A DNA stretch of 64,000 nucleotides from JAGQRJ01 sp041402045 (lineage in GTDB: Bacteria > Planctomycetota > J058). The notes beneath the pieces are model-generated. The model did no database searches and was not told the origin of the DNA. It saw only the letters and a list, made by a program, of their open reading frames with translations. A program made the translations under genes and the position numbers. This document shows positions 14,832 to 24,171 of the stretch, piece after piece (position 1 is the stretch's first letter; each line of letters starts with the position of its first letter). Where the stretch lies: positions 1 to 64,000 of the forward strand of contig JAWKSZ010000004.1 in the NCBI GenBank assembly GCA_041402045.1, read 5' to 3'.

Positions 14832-17017
14832 ACGACGACGAACGCTGGGAGCTCCACGAGCGCCTGGCCGACGCCCTGAGCGCGGACCCCGCGCGCGCCG
14901 ACGCGCTGGGGGCCGAGCTGGGTCTGGGCGCCGACGAGCTCGAGGACGTGGCCCGCGCGCTGTCCGCGCTGGGGGCCGCCACCGCCCTGGACGACGTGCC
15001 CGTCGCCCTGCAGGCGGGCACGCGGATCGGCGACTACGAGGTGCTGGAGGCGATCGGGCGCGGCGGGTTCGGCGAGGTCTATCGGGTCCGGGACCCGCTC
15101 CTCGACGTCGACGTGGCGCTCAAGCTGATCCAGGTCCCGCCGAGCGTGGCCCTCGAGGTCCAGGAGCGCTTCACCCGCGAGGCGCGGGCGGTGGCGCGCC
15201 TCGATCACCCCCACGTGGTCCGGGTGCGGACCGCGGGCTGGGACCGGCGCGGCCCGTACCTGGTCATGGACTTCGTCCCCGGCGAGTCGCTCCAGCGGCG
15301 GATCGCGCGCGAGGGGCCTCTGCCCGTGGGGGAGGCGGTCGAGCTCGCGCGGCAGCTCGCAGACGCCCTGGCGCACGCCCACGCTCAGGGGGTGCTCCAC
15401 CGCGACGTGAAGCCCGACAACGTGCTCGTGGCCGACGGGGTGGCGCGGCTCACGGACTTCGGGCTCGCCCGGGACACCTTGGCTCGCGCCGACAGCCAGG
15501 TCTCCCAGGCCGGGCACGCGCTCGGGACCCCTGGCTACTGGCCGCCGGAGCAAGCCCGCGGCGAGCTCGAGGCGATCGGGCCGGCGTCGGACGTCTACGG
15601 CCTCGGGGCCACGCTCTACGCCTGCCTCACCGGACGCGCGCCCTATACCGGGGTCCACACCCTGGCGATCCTCGAGGCCATGGCGCGGCGCGCGCCGATC
15701 CCGAGGCCCTCCACGCTGCGCGACGACGTCGGCCCGACCCTCGACGCGCTCTGCGCCCGTTGCCTGGCCTTCGAGCCCGAGGCGCGGTTCCCCTCCGCCG
15801 CCGCGGTGCGCGACGCCCTCGCGGCGTGGGGGCCGGGTGTCCGCGACCCGCGCCGGCGCTCAGCGGTGGCCGCGCTGGCGCTGACCGCTGCGCTGCTCCT
15901 GGCCGCGGGCGCGGTGTGGCTGGGGCCCCGGCTGGCGCCCGTGCGCGTCGCGGCAGCTCCCTCGACCCCGACGACCGCAGCGCTCGCCAGCGCGGGGCCG
16001 CGGTCGGCGGCGGAGGTCGCGTCCTCGTCGACGGAGCCGCCCGCGGACCTCGGACCGCCGCCGAGCGACGGGCCAGCTCCTGCGGACGTCGAGCGCCTGC
16101 TGTCGACGGTCGAGGTCGAGCCGGCCGCTCCGGACGATCCGGCTCCCGCTCCGGCTCCCGCGCCCTGGTGGCGACGGGGCCCCCGCTGGCGGGCGACCCA
16201 AGCCGACGCGCCTCCGGCCAGCCAGGAGGGCACGCTGATCGCCGACCCCGACGCGGGGCAGGTGCTCCTGTTCTCGGGGACTGGGAAGAAGGCGGTGCGT
16301 TCGGAGCTCTGGAGCTGGAACGGGGTCGCCTGGCGCCCGCTCCCCGTCGACGGAGAGCGTCCCTCGCTGCGCGCCGAGGCGGCCGGGGTGTTCGACCTCC
16401 GCCGCGGGCACGTCGTGATCCTGGGCGGGCACCAGCGCACCGCCGTGTGCGAGGACCTCTGGGCCTACGACGGCGCTCGCTGGACCCGGTCGGCGACCCC
16501 GCTCCCGGCGACGACCAAGCGCCCGATCGCCGCCTACGACGCGGGACGCGAGGTGCTGGTCGCGCTCCTCGGTCGCGAGCTCTGGGAGTGGGACGGCGCG
16601 CGCTGGTCGCGCAAGCCGTCGCCGCCGGTGCTCGGGCGGCACCTGCTCTACCTGGAGCGCACCCGCCGGGTCGTGCTCCTCGGCCAGGACGGGCGGCTCT
16701 GGGACTACGACGGCGAAGGCTGGAACGGTGCGTCCGCCCCGCTCCCCGTCGACGGCGCCCGCTCCGAGTTCGCGGTCAGCGCCGGGGCGGACGCCGTGTT
16801 GGCCCTGGTGGCCCCGCGCACCGCGGGGAAGCTCCCCGAGACCTTCGAGACCTGGCTCTACGTCCGCGGCGCTTGGCGGCGGCTCGACGCCGGGGAGCCC
16901 GGGGAGCCGCTGGTGTTCGGGCTGGCCTGGAACCCCGGACGAGGGCGCGCGCTGGTCGTGGCTGGGCCCCGCAAGCGCCGGGAGCCTGCCCTCACCCGGG
17001 TCCTCGGCGTTCGCTGA
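14828..17017 (+). CDS. Ser/Thr protein kinase with transmembrane segment and Kelch-like C-terminus
   Basis: 729 residues. The kinase domain (about 60-330) has the Gly loop GRGGFGEVY, Lys in VALKLIQ, the catalytic loop HRDVKPDN, DFGLAR and the APE-equivalent PPEQA. A transmembrane helix follows (about 345-365, ALALTAALLLAAGAVWLG). The extracytoplasmic part has a Pro/Ser/Ala-rich linker and then Kelch/galactose-oxidase-like blades with recurring ELWSWNGVAWRPL, DLWAYDGARWTRS and ELWEWDGARWSRK motifs. The sigma-factor gene overlaps its start, so the kinase likely senses an external signal through the propeller and acts on that sigma factor or its partners (inference). Confidence 0.9.
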   Translation: MNDDERWELHERLADALSADPARADALGAELGLGADELEDVARALSALGAATALDDVPVALQAGTRIGDYEVLEAIGRGGFGEVYRVRDPLLDVDVALKLIQVPPSVALEVQERFTREARAVARLDHPHVVRVRTAGWDRRGPYLVMDFVPGESLQRRIAREGPLPVGEAVELARQLADALAHAHAQGVLHRDVKPDNVLVADGVARLTDFGLARDTLARADSQVSQAGHALGTPGYWPPEQARGELEAIGPASDVYGLGATLYACLTGRAPYTGVHTLAILEAMARRAPIPRPSTLRDDVGPTLDALCARCLAFEPEARFPSAAAVRDALAAWGPGVRDPRRRSAVAALALTAALLLAAGAVWLGPRLAPVRVAAAPSTPTTAALASAGPRSAAEVASSSTEPPADLGPPPSDGPAPADVERLLSTVEVEPAAPDDPAPAPAPAPWWRRGPRWRATQADAPPASQEGTLIADPDAGQVLLFSGTGKKAVRSELWSWNGVAWRPLPVDGERPSLRAEAAGVFDLRRGHVVILGGHQRTAVCEDLWAYDGARWTRSATPLPATTKRPIAAYDAGREVLVALLGRELWEWDGARWSRKPSPPVLGRHLLYLERTRRVVLLGQDGRLWDYDGEGWNGASAPLPVDGARSEFAVSAGADAVLALVAPRTAGKLPETFETWLYVRGAWRRLDAGEPGEPLVFGLAWNPGRGRALVVAGPRKRREPALTRVLGVR

Positions 17018-17232
17018 GACGAACCAAGCGGCCTGTCACGTAAGGACTTGCACTCGCCCTCCAGCTTCGGGAGCCCGAGGTGTCGCCGGCCGGCGCCGTG
17101 GTTCGACGCACGGCACGCTCCCGCGAAGGTCAAGCGCGCCCAGACTGGACACTCTGCTACCGGATCAGGACTTACGTGCTGGCTCTCGCCTTGCGGCAGA
17201 CCCCTTCGGACGGACGGAAGGGTGCGGACGGA

Positions 17233-19158
17233 ATGCTGGGACGACACATTGGGCTCGCGGGAATCGTGATCGCGGCGGCGGTGGGCTGGAGCGAAGAGAC
17301 GCTCCCGACCCCCGACCTCGCGGCCAGCTTCGAGGACCAGGTGCGGCAGACGGCGCTCCGCGCCCTCGAGGCGAACCAGGCGCTGCTCGCCGAGCGCGCC
17401 ACCCTCTACACTGGGCCCGAGGCCCCGGCCAACCTCGCCGTGCTGCGGGCGCGGGTCGACGACCTCGACGCCCTGCTCACCCAGAGCGCGGGCCTCGTGC
17501 ACGAGCTGATCTGGATCGGTCGCGAGCGCGCCCAGACCGCGCGGCTCATGAACGGCGGCCCGGTCGAGATCGCCGAGGCCAACCGGATCCGCGAGCGCCT
17601 CGCCCTCGAGGAGGCGCGCATGGTCGAGGCCCTGATCCAGACCAGCGACGCCATGCAGCGGCTCAACGAGGCCTACCCCGAGGCCGGGCGCTTCCTGGAG
17701 CTGGACCCCGGTCTCGACATGGCTATGGTCTACACGGAGCTCCCGCCCCAGGTCGCGACCCCGAACCTCGCGGGCGGCACCGACGCCGCGCTCGCGCAGA
17801 TCGCCGAGACCTTCGCCGACGTGGACGGCGCGATCGAGCGGGCGCGGGAGGGGATCGTCAGCGGGAGCACCCCGGCCTACGCGCTCACGAAGACCGCCGA
17901 GGCCGTGCTCGAGTCGCTCTACGAGACCGATCCGACCGCCGCAGGTCTGGCCGAGCTCGACCTCGAGCGCTGGCGCAACCAAGAGGAGAACCGCCGGACC
18001 GCCATGGCCGTCGCCGAGGTCGGCCTGCTCGCTGGCGCCGTGTTCACCGGCGGCACCCTCTCGAGCGCCCTGGCCTTGGGGTCGGGGGCGGTCTCGGTAG
18101 GCATGACCGCCGACTACATGGTCGACGCCTACCGCACCCGGACTCTGGCGGACACCCACCCCGATCAGCACGCCGGCCTGGTCAGTCAGCGTGAGGCTCG
18201 CGACGCGACCCTCGACGCGGTGGTGGCGGGTGCGCTGACCGCGGCCAACGCGGCCCTCGTGGTCCGCGGCGCACGGACGCTGGCACGCCCTACCCCCGAG
18301 GCCCCCGCCGTGGCCCCGCGCACGGCGTCGGGCCCGCAAAAGGGGCTCGCGCAGGCCCTGGACCCCGACGCGCCCCTGGGCGGCGCGCGCGTCTCTGCCG
18401 CGACCGACGAGTCGCTGCCCATGGGTGAGCGCATGGCGGCGGGGGTGCGCGAGGTCGTCGAGGCCCCGATCCTCCCCGAGTCTGCGGAGGCCCTCTCCGC
18501 CCGGGCTGCCTTCGCGCGCCGTCAGGCGGATCGGCTCACCCGCCGCGGCGTCGACTTCGACGACGAGGCGCTGCTCACCGAGCGCATGGCGCCCTCGCAG
18601 ACCGTGCGCGCGGGTGACGCCGTGGCCGAGGCCAACTTCCGCGAGGCCGACGCCCTGGTTCGGCGCTGGGTCGAGGACGGCTCGCCCCTGACCCTGGAGC
18701 GGATCCAGGAGCTGAACCGGATCCTGGGCCGAGACCTCCCCCACAACGGCTTCGCGCCTGGACGGCTGCGCGCGCCCGGGGAGGACGTCATGGCGGGCGT
18801 CCCGACCAAGTCCTACCTCCCGGGCGATCAGGTCGCCGCGAGCATGGACGAGTTCCTCGAGTGGTATCGCGCCGCGGAGGCCTCGGGCATGGAGCCGATC
18901 GAGCTCGCCGCTCGCACCTACCAGCGCCTGGTCAGCGTGCACCCCTTCGCGGACGCCAACGGGCGCACCTCGCGCCTGGTCATGGACTACGTCCTGCGCA
19001 GCCACGGGCTGCCGCCGGCCGCCATGGAGGACGTGAACGTGGCCGCGTTCGGCCTCGAGCGCGCCCTCGGGTTCGGGTCGTCGAGCGTGAGCCCTACGGT
19101 CGCCCTCGAGCGGGTCACCGCTGGCGTGGAGCGCAGCCTGGACATTCTCGGCCGCTAG
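17233..19158 (+). CDS. Secreted polymorphic-toxin-like protein with C-terminal Fic domain
   Basis: 641 residues from ATG 17233, with an N-terminal signal-like segment (LGRHIGLAGIVIAAAVGWS). Residues to about 370 match the N-terminus of the next gene closely, including NQALLAERATLYTGP, ARLMNGGPVEIAEANRI and VAEVGLLAGAVFTGGTLSS, a Gly-rich hydrophobic stretch that may cross a membrane. The C-terminus is a Fic/DOC domain with catalytic HPFADANGRTSR, which in this family transfers AMP or similar groups to target hydroxyls. Shared delivery part plus variable enzymatic tip is the layout of polymorphic toxins. No obvious immunity gene lies directly downstream, and I see no clear Fic-inhibitory helix. 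Confidence 0.8.
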   Translation: MLGRHIGLAGIVIAAAVGWSEETLPTPDLAASFEDQVRQTALRALEANQALLAERATLYTGPEAPANLAVLRARVDDLDALLTQSAGLVHELIWIGRERAQTARLMNGGPVEIAEANRIRERLALEEARMVEALIQTSDAMQRLNEAYPEAGRFLELDPGLDMAMVYTELPPQVATPNLAGGTDAALAQIAETFADVDGAIERAREGIVSGSTPAYALTKTAEAVLESLYETDPTAAGLAELDLERWRNQEENRRTAMAVAEVGLLAGAVFTGGTLSSALALGSGAVSVGMTADYMVDAYRTRTLADTHPDQHAGLVSQREARDATLDAVVAGALTAANAALVVRGARTLARPTPEAPAVAPRTASGPQKGLAQALDPDAPLGGARVSAATDESLPMGERMAAGVREVVEAPILPESAEALSARAAFARRQADRLTRRGVDFDDEALLTERMAPSQTVRAGDAVAEANFREADALVRRWVEDGSPLTLERIQELNRILGRDLPHNGFAPGRLRAPGEDVMAGVPTKSYLPGDQVAASMDEFLEWYRAAEASGMEPIELAARTYQRLVSVHPFADANGRTSRLVMDYVLRSHGLPPAAMEDVNVAAFGLERALGFGSSSVSPTVALERVTAGVERSLDILGR

Positions 19159-19439
19159 GGCGGCGAGGCACGGGTGCGGGAGGGCGTTGGTTCTTCATGA
19201 GGCCACCTCATGACGGCCTCACAACCGTCTCGGCAGCGTCTTGACCCGGCCGTCCCCCGCCGACAGTGGGCTAGCTCGCGGGGCAGAGGGCCTGCAGCAG
19301 GCCTGTTGAGGGGCCTGAAACGCACGACGCATTCCCGGGGCCGAACGCCGTCCACAGTCGACGTCTCCCGATCCCGCTTGCAGTTGGGGTCCGGCGCTCG
19401 GCTTGCAACCGAGCGGCTGGACAGGACGGAAGGACCCTT

Positions 19440-20891
19440 GTGGACGGACTACGCCAACTCTTCGGCTGCCTCGTGGTGGCGGCCGGTCTCTGCGCGGCGC
19501 AGGAGACGCTCCCGCTGCCGAGCGGCTCGGACTTCGAACTCGACGTGCGGCGCGCCGCGCTCGCCGCCCTCGACGCGAACCAGGCGCTCCTCGCCGAGCG
19601 GGCCCCGCTCTACACCGGGCCCGACGCGGCGGCGAACCTGGCGACCCTCCGCGCGCGGGTCGACGACCTCGACGGGCTCCTGACCCAGAGCGCCGGGCTC
19701 ATGCACGAGCTGGTGTGGATCGACCGCGAGCGGGCGCAGGCGGCGCGGCTCATGAACGGGGGGCCGGTGGAGATCGCCGACGCCAACCGGATCATGGAGC
19801 GCCTGGCGCGCGAAGAGGCTGAGCTCGTCGCGGCGCTGATCGAGACGAGCGAGGCCATGGACGCCCTGACCGTGGCCTATCCGGAGGCCGCCCGCTTCGT
19901 GGAGCTCGACGTGGGCTTGGACCTCGCCTTCACCCACACCGAGCTCCCGGGCCAGGTCGCGCGCTCCACCCTGGAGGCGGACGACGCGCTGGCCCTCGAG
20001 CAGATCGCGGAGGCCTTCGTCGAGGTGGATCGGTCGATCGAGCGCGCGCGCGAGGGGCTCACGAGCGGCAGGATCCCGGCCTACGCTCTGACGCGGACCG
20101 CCGAGGCCGTGCTCGAGGCACTGTGGGAGGAGGACCCCCTCGCGGCCGGGCTGGCCGAGGAGGAGCTCGAGCGCTGGCGCAGCCAGGCCGCCAACCGGCG
20201 CACGGCGCTGGCCGTGGCCGAGGTCGGTCTGCTGGCCGGGGCCGTGTTCACGGGAGGCACCCTGACGACGGTGTTGCGGCTCGGCTCTGGCGTCGCCGCC
20301 TTCGGTCTGACCGCCGACTACGTGGTCGACGCGCGTCGTACGTCGCTCCTGGCCGAGACCCACCTCGACCCCCACGAGGGCTTCGTGGCCCAGAGCGAGG
20401 CTCGCGAGGCGACCCTCGACGCCGTGGTCGCGGGCGCGCTCCAGGCGGCCAGCGCCGCGCTCGCCGTGCGCGCGGGGGTCCGGACCCTCGCCCGCGCGCC
20501 GACCCGGACACCTGCGTCTGGGCCGGCCCCGCAACCCGAGACCGTGGGGGTCACCGGGCGCCTGCTGGAGGACGTGCACCCGGGAGGTCCCCGCACCGAC
20601 GCCACCCTCCCGGTGGGTCGCGGAGGGCGCACGATCGCGGTCCTCGACGGGACGAACGCCCCCCAGACGATCGCCGGGCGCTACTACACCGGGCACGCCC
20701 TCGACCGCATGCAGCAGCAAGGGATCATGCCCCGCGTGGTCGAGGACATCATTCGTTCGAACTCGGTCCCGGGCAAGAACCCGGGCACCCTCGCGCACTT
20801 CGACACGACCCACCCGCGCGGGCTGACCGTGATCACCGACGCCGCGAGCGGACGGGTGGTGACGGTGGACTTCGGGATCATTCGCCAGTAG
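19440..20891 (+). CDS. Secreted polymorphic-toxin-like protein with short C-terminal DUF4258-like domain
   Basis: 483 residues from GTG 19440, with AAGGA 9 nt upstream. A signal peptide (LFGCLVVAAGLCAAQ) begins it. The first about 370 residues are a paralogue of the preceding protein. The last about 80 residues are unrelated to its Fic domain and contain YYTGHALDRMQQQGIMPRVV, TLAHFDTTHPRGLTVIT and VVTVDFGIIRQ, resembling the small DUF4258/BrnT-like RNase-fold domains found at toxin C-termini. That assignment is by motif memory. The 67-residue gene downstream (21103) could be an immunity partner, but nothing in it proves this. Confidence 0.75.
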   Translation: MDGLRQLFGCLVVAAGLCAAQETLPLPSGSDFELDVRRAALAALDANQALLAERAPLYTGPDAAANLATLRARVDDLDGLLTQSAGLMHELVWIDRERAQAARLMNGGPVEIADANRIMERLAREEAELVAALIETSEAMDALTVAYPEAARFVELDVGLDLAFTHTELPGQVARSTLEADDALALEQIAEAFVEVDRSIERAREGLTSGRIPAYALTRTAEAVLEALWEEDPLAAGLAEEELERWRSQAANRRTALAVAEVGLLAGAVFTGGTLTTVLRLGSGVAAFGLTADYVVDARRTSLLAETHLDPHEGFVAQSEAREATLDAVVAGALQAASAALAVRAGVRTLARAPTRTPASGPAPQPETVGVTGRLLEDVHPGGPRTDATLPVGRGGRTIAVLDGTNAPQTIAGRYYTGHALDRMQQQGIMPRVVEDIIRSNSVPGKNPGTLAHFDTTHPRGLTVITDAASGRVVTVDFGIIRQ

Positions 20892-21102
20892 CGGCGGAGG
20901 CCGCGCTCGCTTCAAGGCCGCGTAAAGGCTGGGCGATGGGTGCACGTCGCACCGTCGCCAAAACCCGCCAGGCCTGACGCGCATGTCGAACCAACCCCGG
21001 ACCCAAGCGTTCGTCTAGCGCTCGGTGCGGCCTCACCGCTGGGGGTTGAGCCGCGGCACGGGTCCGGCCCCGGAGTTGCTCGGGAGGTCTGCGGAGATTC
21101 GC

Positions 21103-21306
21103 ATGAACCGACCCCAGCGCCCGGCGACGCCTCCCGAGAAACCCTCCAGCCTCTCCCCCGACGGACTGGGCCTGGAGTGGGACGAGCGCGCGATCGTCCC
21201 CTCGCCTCGCACCCTCGAGGAGTTCCTCGCGGCTCACCCCGAGCAGAAGCCCCGTCGGCGACGCCGAGGGGGCGGCCTGCGCACCGCCCTCGGGCTCGGC
21301 GACTAG
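21103..21306 (+). CDS. Small basic protein of unknown function
   Basis: 67 residues from ATG 21103 with GGAG 6 nt upstream. It is Pro/Ser-rich at the N-terminus, has an acidic middle (LEWDERAIVPSPRTLEEFL) and ends in an Arg-rich tail (KPRRRRRGGG). No membrane segment or known domain. Its place after two toxin-like genes makes an immunity or accessory role possible but unproven. Confidence 0.45.
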   Translation: MNRPQRPATPPEKPSSLSPDGLGLEWDERAIVPSPRTLEEFLAAHPEQKPRRRRRGGGLRTALGLGD

Positions 21307-21329
21307 CGGCGCTCGCTCGCGGCGGCTGC

Positions 21330-21335
21330 TACCGT
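21330..21335 (+). promoter_or_regulatory. -10-like box of a probably leaderless gene
   Basis: TACCGT, 6 nt before GTG 21342, in the same GCTGCTACCGT context seen before the sigma-factor gene at 14238; no ribosome site. Confidence 0.35.
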
Positions 21336-21341
21336 CCCGGC

Positions 21342-22703
21342 GTGGCCGATTACTACGCCTTCGTCGGGTCTTGGCGGTTCCTGCGTCGCGCCCGCGGCGT
21401 GCGGGGGAAGCTCTCCCTCGCCCTGACCCTCCTGGCCAAGCGGATCTTGGATTGGCTGGGCGGGGGCCCCGCGTTTGCGATCTCCTACGACCTCGAGCCC
21501 ACGGATCGCGAGGGTGTCCCCGCGGCGGTGCGGGAGGAGGCAGCGCGACGCTCCTCGGAGCTCGAGGGGTTCGGCGAGCCGCTGTGGGCGCGGCTGCCGA
21601 CGCTGGGTGACCTGCCCACCCACTGGGCCATGTTCCGGGTGAGCGCTGACGCGACCACGCGCGCGTCGCTCCTGGTGACCCACGACCTCGGCACCGGCGC
21701 GATCGGCTATCTGGCGACGACCTTCGTGAGCGAGGTAGAGGGGGAACCCCGCTGGCTGATCACCACGGACCTGGAGGACGAGGTCAGCGACCGGGTCCCC
21801 GAAGTGGACCTCGTCTACCTGCGTCGTGCCACGCCGCCGCAGCTCTGGATCCAGCACCAGGGGCGGGTCCGATCCCGCGCGGTCCTCCCCCAACGAGCCG
21901 ACGAGGTCTTTGCGCGCAGCCGAGACCTCGACCGGGCCATGATCGCGGGCTACGTCAGCGACGGAGCCCTGGTCCTGCTCGAGCCCGAGTGGGTGAACGA
22001 GCTCGTGGAGCGACTCGAGAAGGACCCGGTCACCGCGTCCGCGCCGGAGCCTGGGAGCCTGCACGCGTTCTCGCTGATCGAGAACGAGACCCACCTCACC
22101 TGGCGCGTCGAGTTGACCGAGGAGCACCTGCGGCTGATCGCGCCCGCGGCGTCCGAGCCGCTCCTGCTCCCGCGCGCGGAGACCGACGCGTGCCTCGAGC
22201 TCAGCGACGGGATCGTGCTCAAGACCGTGAGGTTCCCGCGCGGGGACTTCCCTGGGTCGCTGTTCCTCGCCGAGCGCCCTGGCTTCCGCGCGCTGCAGGA
22301 TTGGGCCGGCCCGCCGGGGGAGGCGACGGTCCGGCGCGCTATCGGGTCGCGCTGGCGCCCGCTGTACGAGGTCCCCTGGGGCCTCATGCTGTGCCTGGGA
22401 GCCTTGGCCTACCCTGCCGACGCCTGGGTCACCCTCCAGCCCGCGTGGCTCGCGCGCAGCACGCAGCTCCTGGTCGGGGGCTCGCTGCTCCTCTTGACCG
22501 CGGCCTCGGCCGTCCTCACCCACCGGGTCCTGATCTTGCTGCACACGGTGTGGCTGACGCTCCTGGGGGTGTCCCTGGCGCTGCGCACCTGGAGCTGGCT
22601 GGGCGAGGTCCCCGCCTCCGCCGGGTGGTTCCTGGCGGGGGTGGTGTGGCTGTGGGCGACGCTGCGCCTGCGGACCTACCTCACGCTCCTCGGGCGGGAC
22701 TGA
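21342..22703 (+). CDS. Membrane protein of unknown function
   Basis: 453 residues from GTG 21342, chosen because it follows the TACCGT hexamer and because upstream sequence in this frame lacks coding character. Residues 1 to about 330 are soluble and mixed alpha/beta (for example LLVTHDLGTGAIGYLATTFV), and about 345-450 form four transmembrane helices (MLCLGALAYPADAW..., LLVGGSLLLLTAASAVLT, VLILLHTVWLTLLGVSLAL, FLAGVVWLWATLRL). No family recognised. Its TGA abuts the TCA stop of tspO head-on, with no space between them. Confidence 0.65.
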   Translation: MADYYAFVGSWRFLRRARGVRGKLSLALTLLAKRILDWLGGGPAFAISYDLEPTDREGVPAAVREEAARRSSELEGFGEPLWARLPTLGDLPTHWAMFRVSADATTRASLLVTHDLGTGAIGYLATTFVSEVEGEPRWLITTDLEDEVSDRVPEVDLVYLRRATPPQLWIQHQGRVRSRAVLPQRADEVFARSRDLDRAMIAGYVSDGALVLLEPEWVNELVERLEKDPVTASAPEPGSLHAFSLIENETHLTWRVELTEEHLRLIAPAASEPLLLPRAETDACLELSDGIVLKTVRFPRGDFPGSLFLAERPGFRALQDWAGPPGEATVRRAIGSRWRPLYEVPWGLMLCLGALAYPADAWVTLQPAWLARSTQLLVGGSLLLLTAASAVLTHRVLILLHTVWLTLLGVSLALRTWSWLGEVPASAGWFLAGVVWLWATLRLRTYLTLLGRD

Positions 22704-23192
22704 TCACCCCGCGTTCAAGCGCCACAGCGTCGCGTTGAGCACCGCGGCGAAGCCGACCCACGCCAGATAGGGGAGCAAGAGCGCGCCGGCCAGGGGTCGC
22801 GCGCGCCAGAACAGCAGCACCGTCCCCAGGATCGCCAGCCACAGCGCGACGATCTCGATCAGCGCTCCGCCGAGCGCGTGGAGTCCGAAGAACAGCGGCG
22901 TCCACAGCGCGTTGAGCGCCATCTGTGCGCTCCAGGCGCCGAGCTCGCGGCCCCACCCCCGGCGGCGCCACACCAGCCAGGCGCTGACCCCGATCGACAC
23001 GTAGAGCAGGGTCCACACCGGTCCGAACACCCACGCCGGCGGGTTCCAGCTCGGCTTGGCGAGGGCCTGATACCACGCGCCGGGGGGGACGAGGGCGCCG
23101 GGAAGCGCCGCCAGGAAGCTCAGCCCAAGGAACCCCGCCAGCGCGATCCACGTGCGCGCGGGCGACCCGGACTCGGTTGCGACGTCCTGCAT
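22704..23192 (-). CDS. tspO: TspO/MBR family tryptophan-rich sensory protein
   Basis: 162 residues, five transmembrane helices. The family signature is clear: GLSFLAALPGAL, then WYQALAKPSWNPPAWVFGPV and WTLLYVSIGVSAWLVW, and later ALNALWTPLFFGLHALG. TspO proteins bind porphyrins and related ligands in the membrane and act in tetrapyrrole and stress responses. ATG 23192 has GGAGGTGAAC directly upstream. Confidence 0.92.
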   Translation of the reverse strand: MQDVATESGSPARTWIALAGFLGLSFLAALPGALVPPGAWYQALAKPSWNPPAWVFGPVWTLLYVSIGVSAWLVWRRRGWGRELGAWSAQMALNALWTPLFFGLHALGGALIEIVALWLAILGTVLLFWRARPLAGALLLPYLAWVGFAAVLNATLWRLNAG

Positions 23193-23266
23193 GTTCACCT
23201 CCACGAGGGTCCATGCTCGCTGCTCTCGCGAAAGAGGGGCACGCGGGGGCGAGCGCCGGACGCCGC

Positions 23267-24064
23267 CTAGCTCCCGAGCGCCTCCACCTCGCGGGCGTCG
23301 GCCTCGCGCCCCACGGCCCGACACAGGCGGGCCAGGAAGCGCAGGTGCGCCGGCGTGAGGGTGCTCCGGGCGTAGTCGCCTTGTTGCACGCAGTCGAGGA
23401 AGCGGCGGGCGTAGGCCGCGGCGCGGCCCGCGAACAGCCCGCGCTGTACGCGCTCCGGGGCCCGGCGGGCAAGGTCGTCCCACCAGCCCGCGAGGGTGTA
23501 GGCCGTGTAGGCGGTGAAGCGGTCGCGGACGTCGCCCAGGGTGGAGGCACACGCCTCCGCCGCGGCCAGGTCGCCGCGGCGTTGGTGGAGGCGCACGCGG
23601 TGGTAGCAGGCCCGTGACCACAGCTCTTGGTGAGCGGGCGTGACGCCTTCGAAGGCCACGAGCGCGAGGTCCTCGTGGCCGAGCGCCTCTTCCAGTTGAC
23701 CGGTGTAGAGCGCGACCAAGGACAGGGTCGTGGCCTCCTCGCGCTCACGGGCGACGCGGGTCGCCTCCCGCAGGCAGGCGCGCGCTGCGCTCACGAGGTC
23801 GGGGTCTTGCTGCGCCTGGTAGGCCCGCAGGAAGCAGAACCCTGCCGTGGCCCGCGACCAGGCGTAGGTCCCGACCGGGATCACCTCTCCGCCCTCCACG
23901 GTCCACGACGGGTCGACCTGGAGGAAGGTCTCGGCCGCTTCGATCCAGCGCGCCTCGCGCTGCAGGGCTTGACCGCGGGCGACGTGCTCCGCGTAGGGAT
24001 CGCAGGTGAGACCGGCCCTCGCGAAGACCAGGCACAGCAGCAGGAGACGAGCGAGACGACGCAT
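23267..24064 (-). CDS. Exported TPR-like protein
   Basis: 265 residues from ATG 24064. The signal segment MRRLARLLLLCLVFARAGLTC could end in a lipobox-like Cys, so a lipoprotein is possible. The mature part is helical with TPR-type periodicity (EHVARGQALQREARWIEAAE, FLRAYQAQQDPDLVSAARAC, HRVRLHQRRGDLAAAEACA). Longer in-frame starts are less likely because the signal peptide would be buried. It lies downstream of the Vps62-like gene on the same strand, separated by a strong hairpin. Partner and function unknown. Confidence 0.65.
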   Translation of the reverse strand: MRRLARLLLLCLVFARAGLTCDPYAEHVARGQALQREARWIEAAETFLQVDPSWTVEGGEVIPVGTYAWSRATAGFCFLRAYQAQQDPDLVSAARACLREATRVAREREEATTLSLVALYTGQLEEALGHEDLALVAFEGVTPAHQELWSRACYHRVRLHQRRGDLAAAEACASTLGDVRDRFTAYTAYTLAGWWDDLARRAPERVQRGLFAGRAAAYARRFLDCVQQGDYARSTLTPAHLRFLARLCRAVGREADAREVEALGS

Positions 24065-24118
24065 GAACTCGATACCCCCGAGGCGCCGCGGTGGTTCCCG
24101 ACCCTCGTAAATCACGAC

Positions 24119-24149
24119 GGGCGCGGGCGGCTGCTCGCCGCCCGCGCCC
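24119..24149 (-). terminator. Terminator-like hairpin
   Basis: Perfect 12-bp stem GGGCGCGGGCGG / CCGCCCGCGCCC with a 7-nt loop, 22 nt past the stop of the gene starting at 25908. No U-tract, but the position and strength suggest termination. Confidence 0.55.
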
Positions 24150-24171
24150 CCCAACCCAACCCGAGGTTCGC

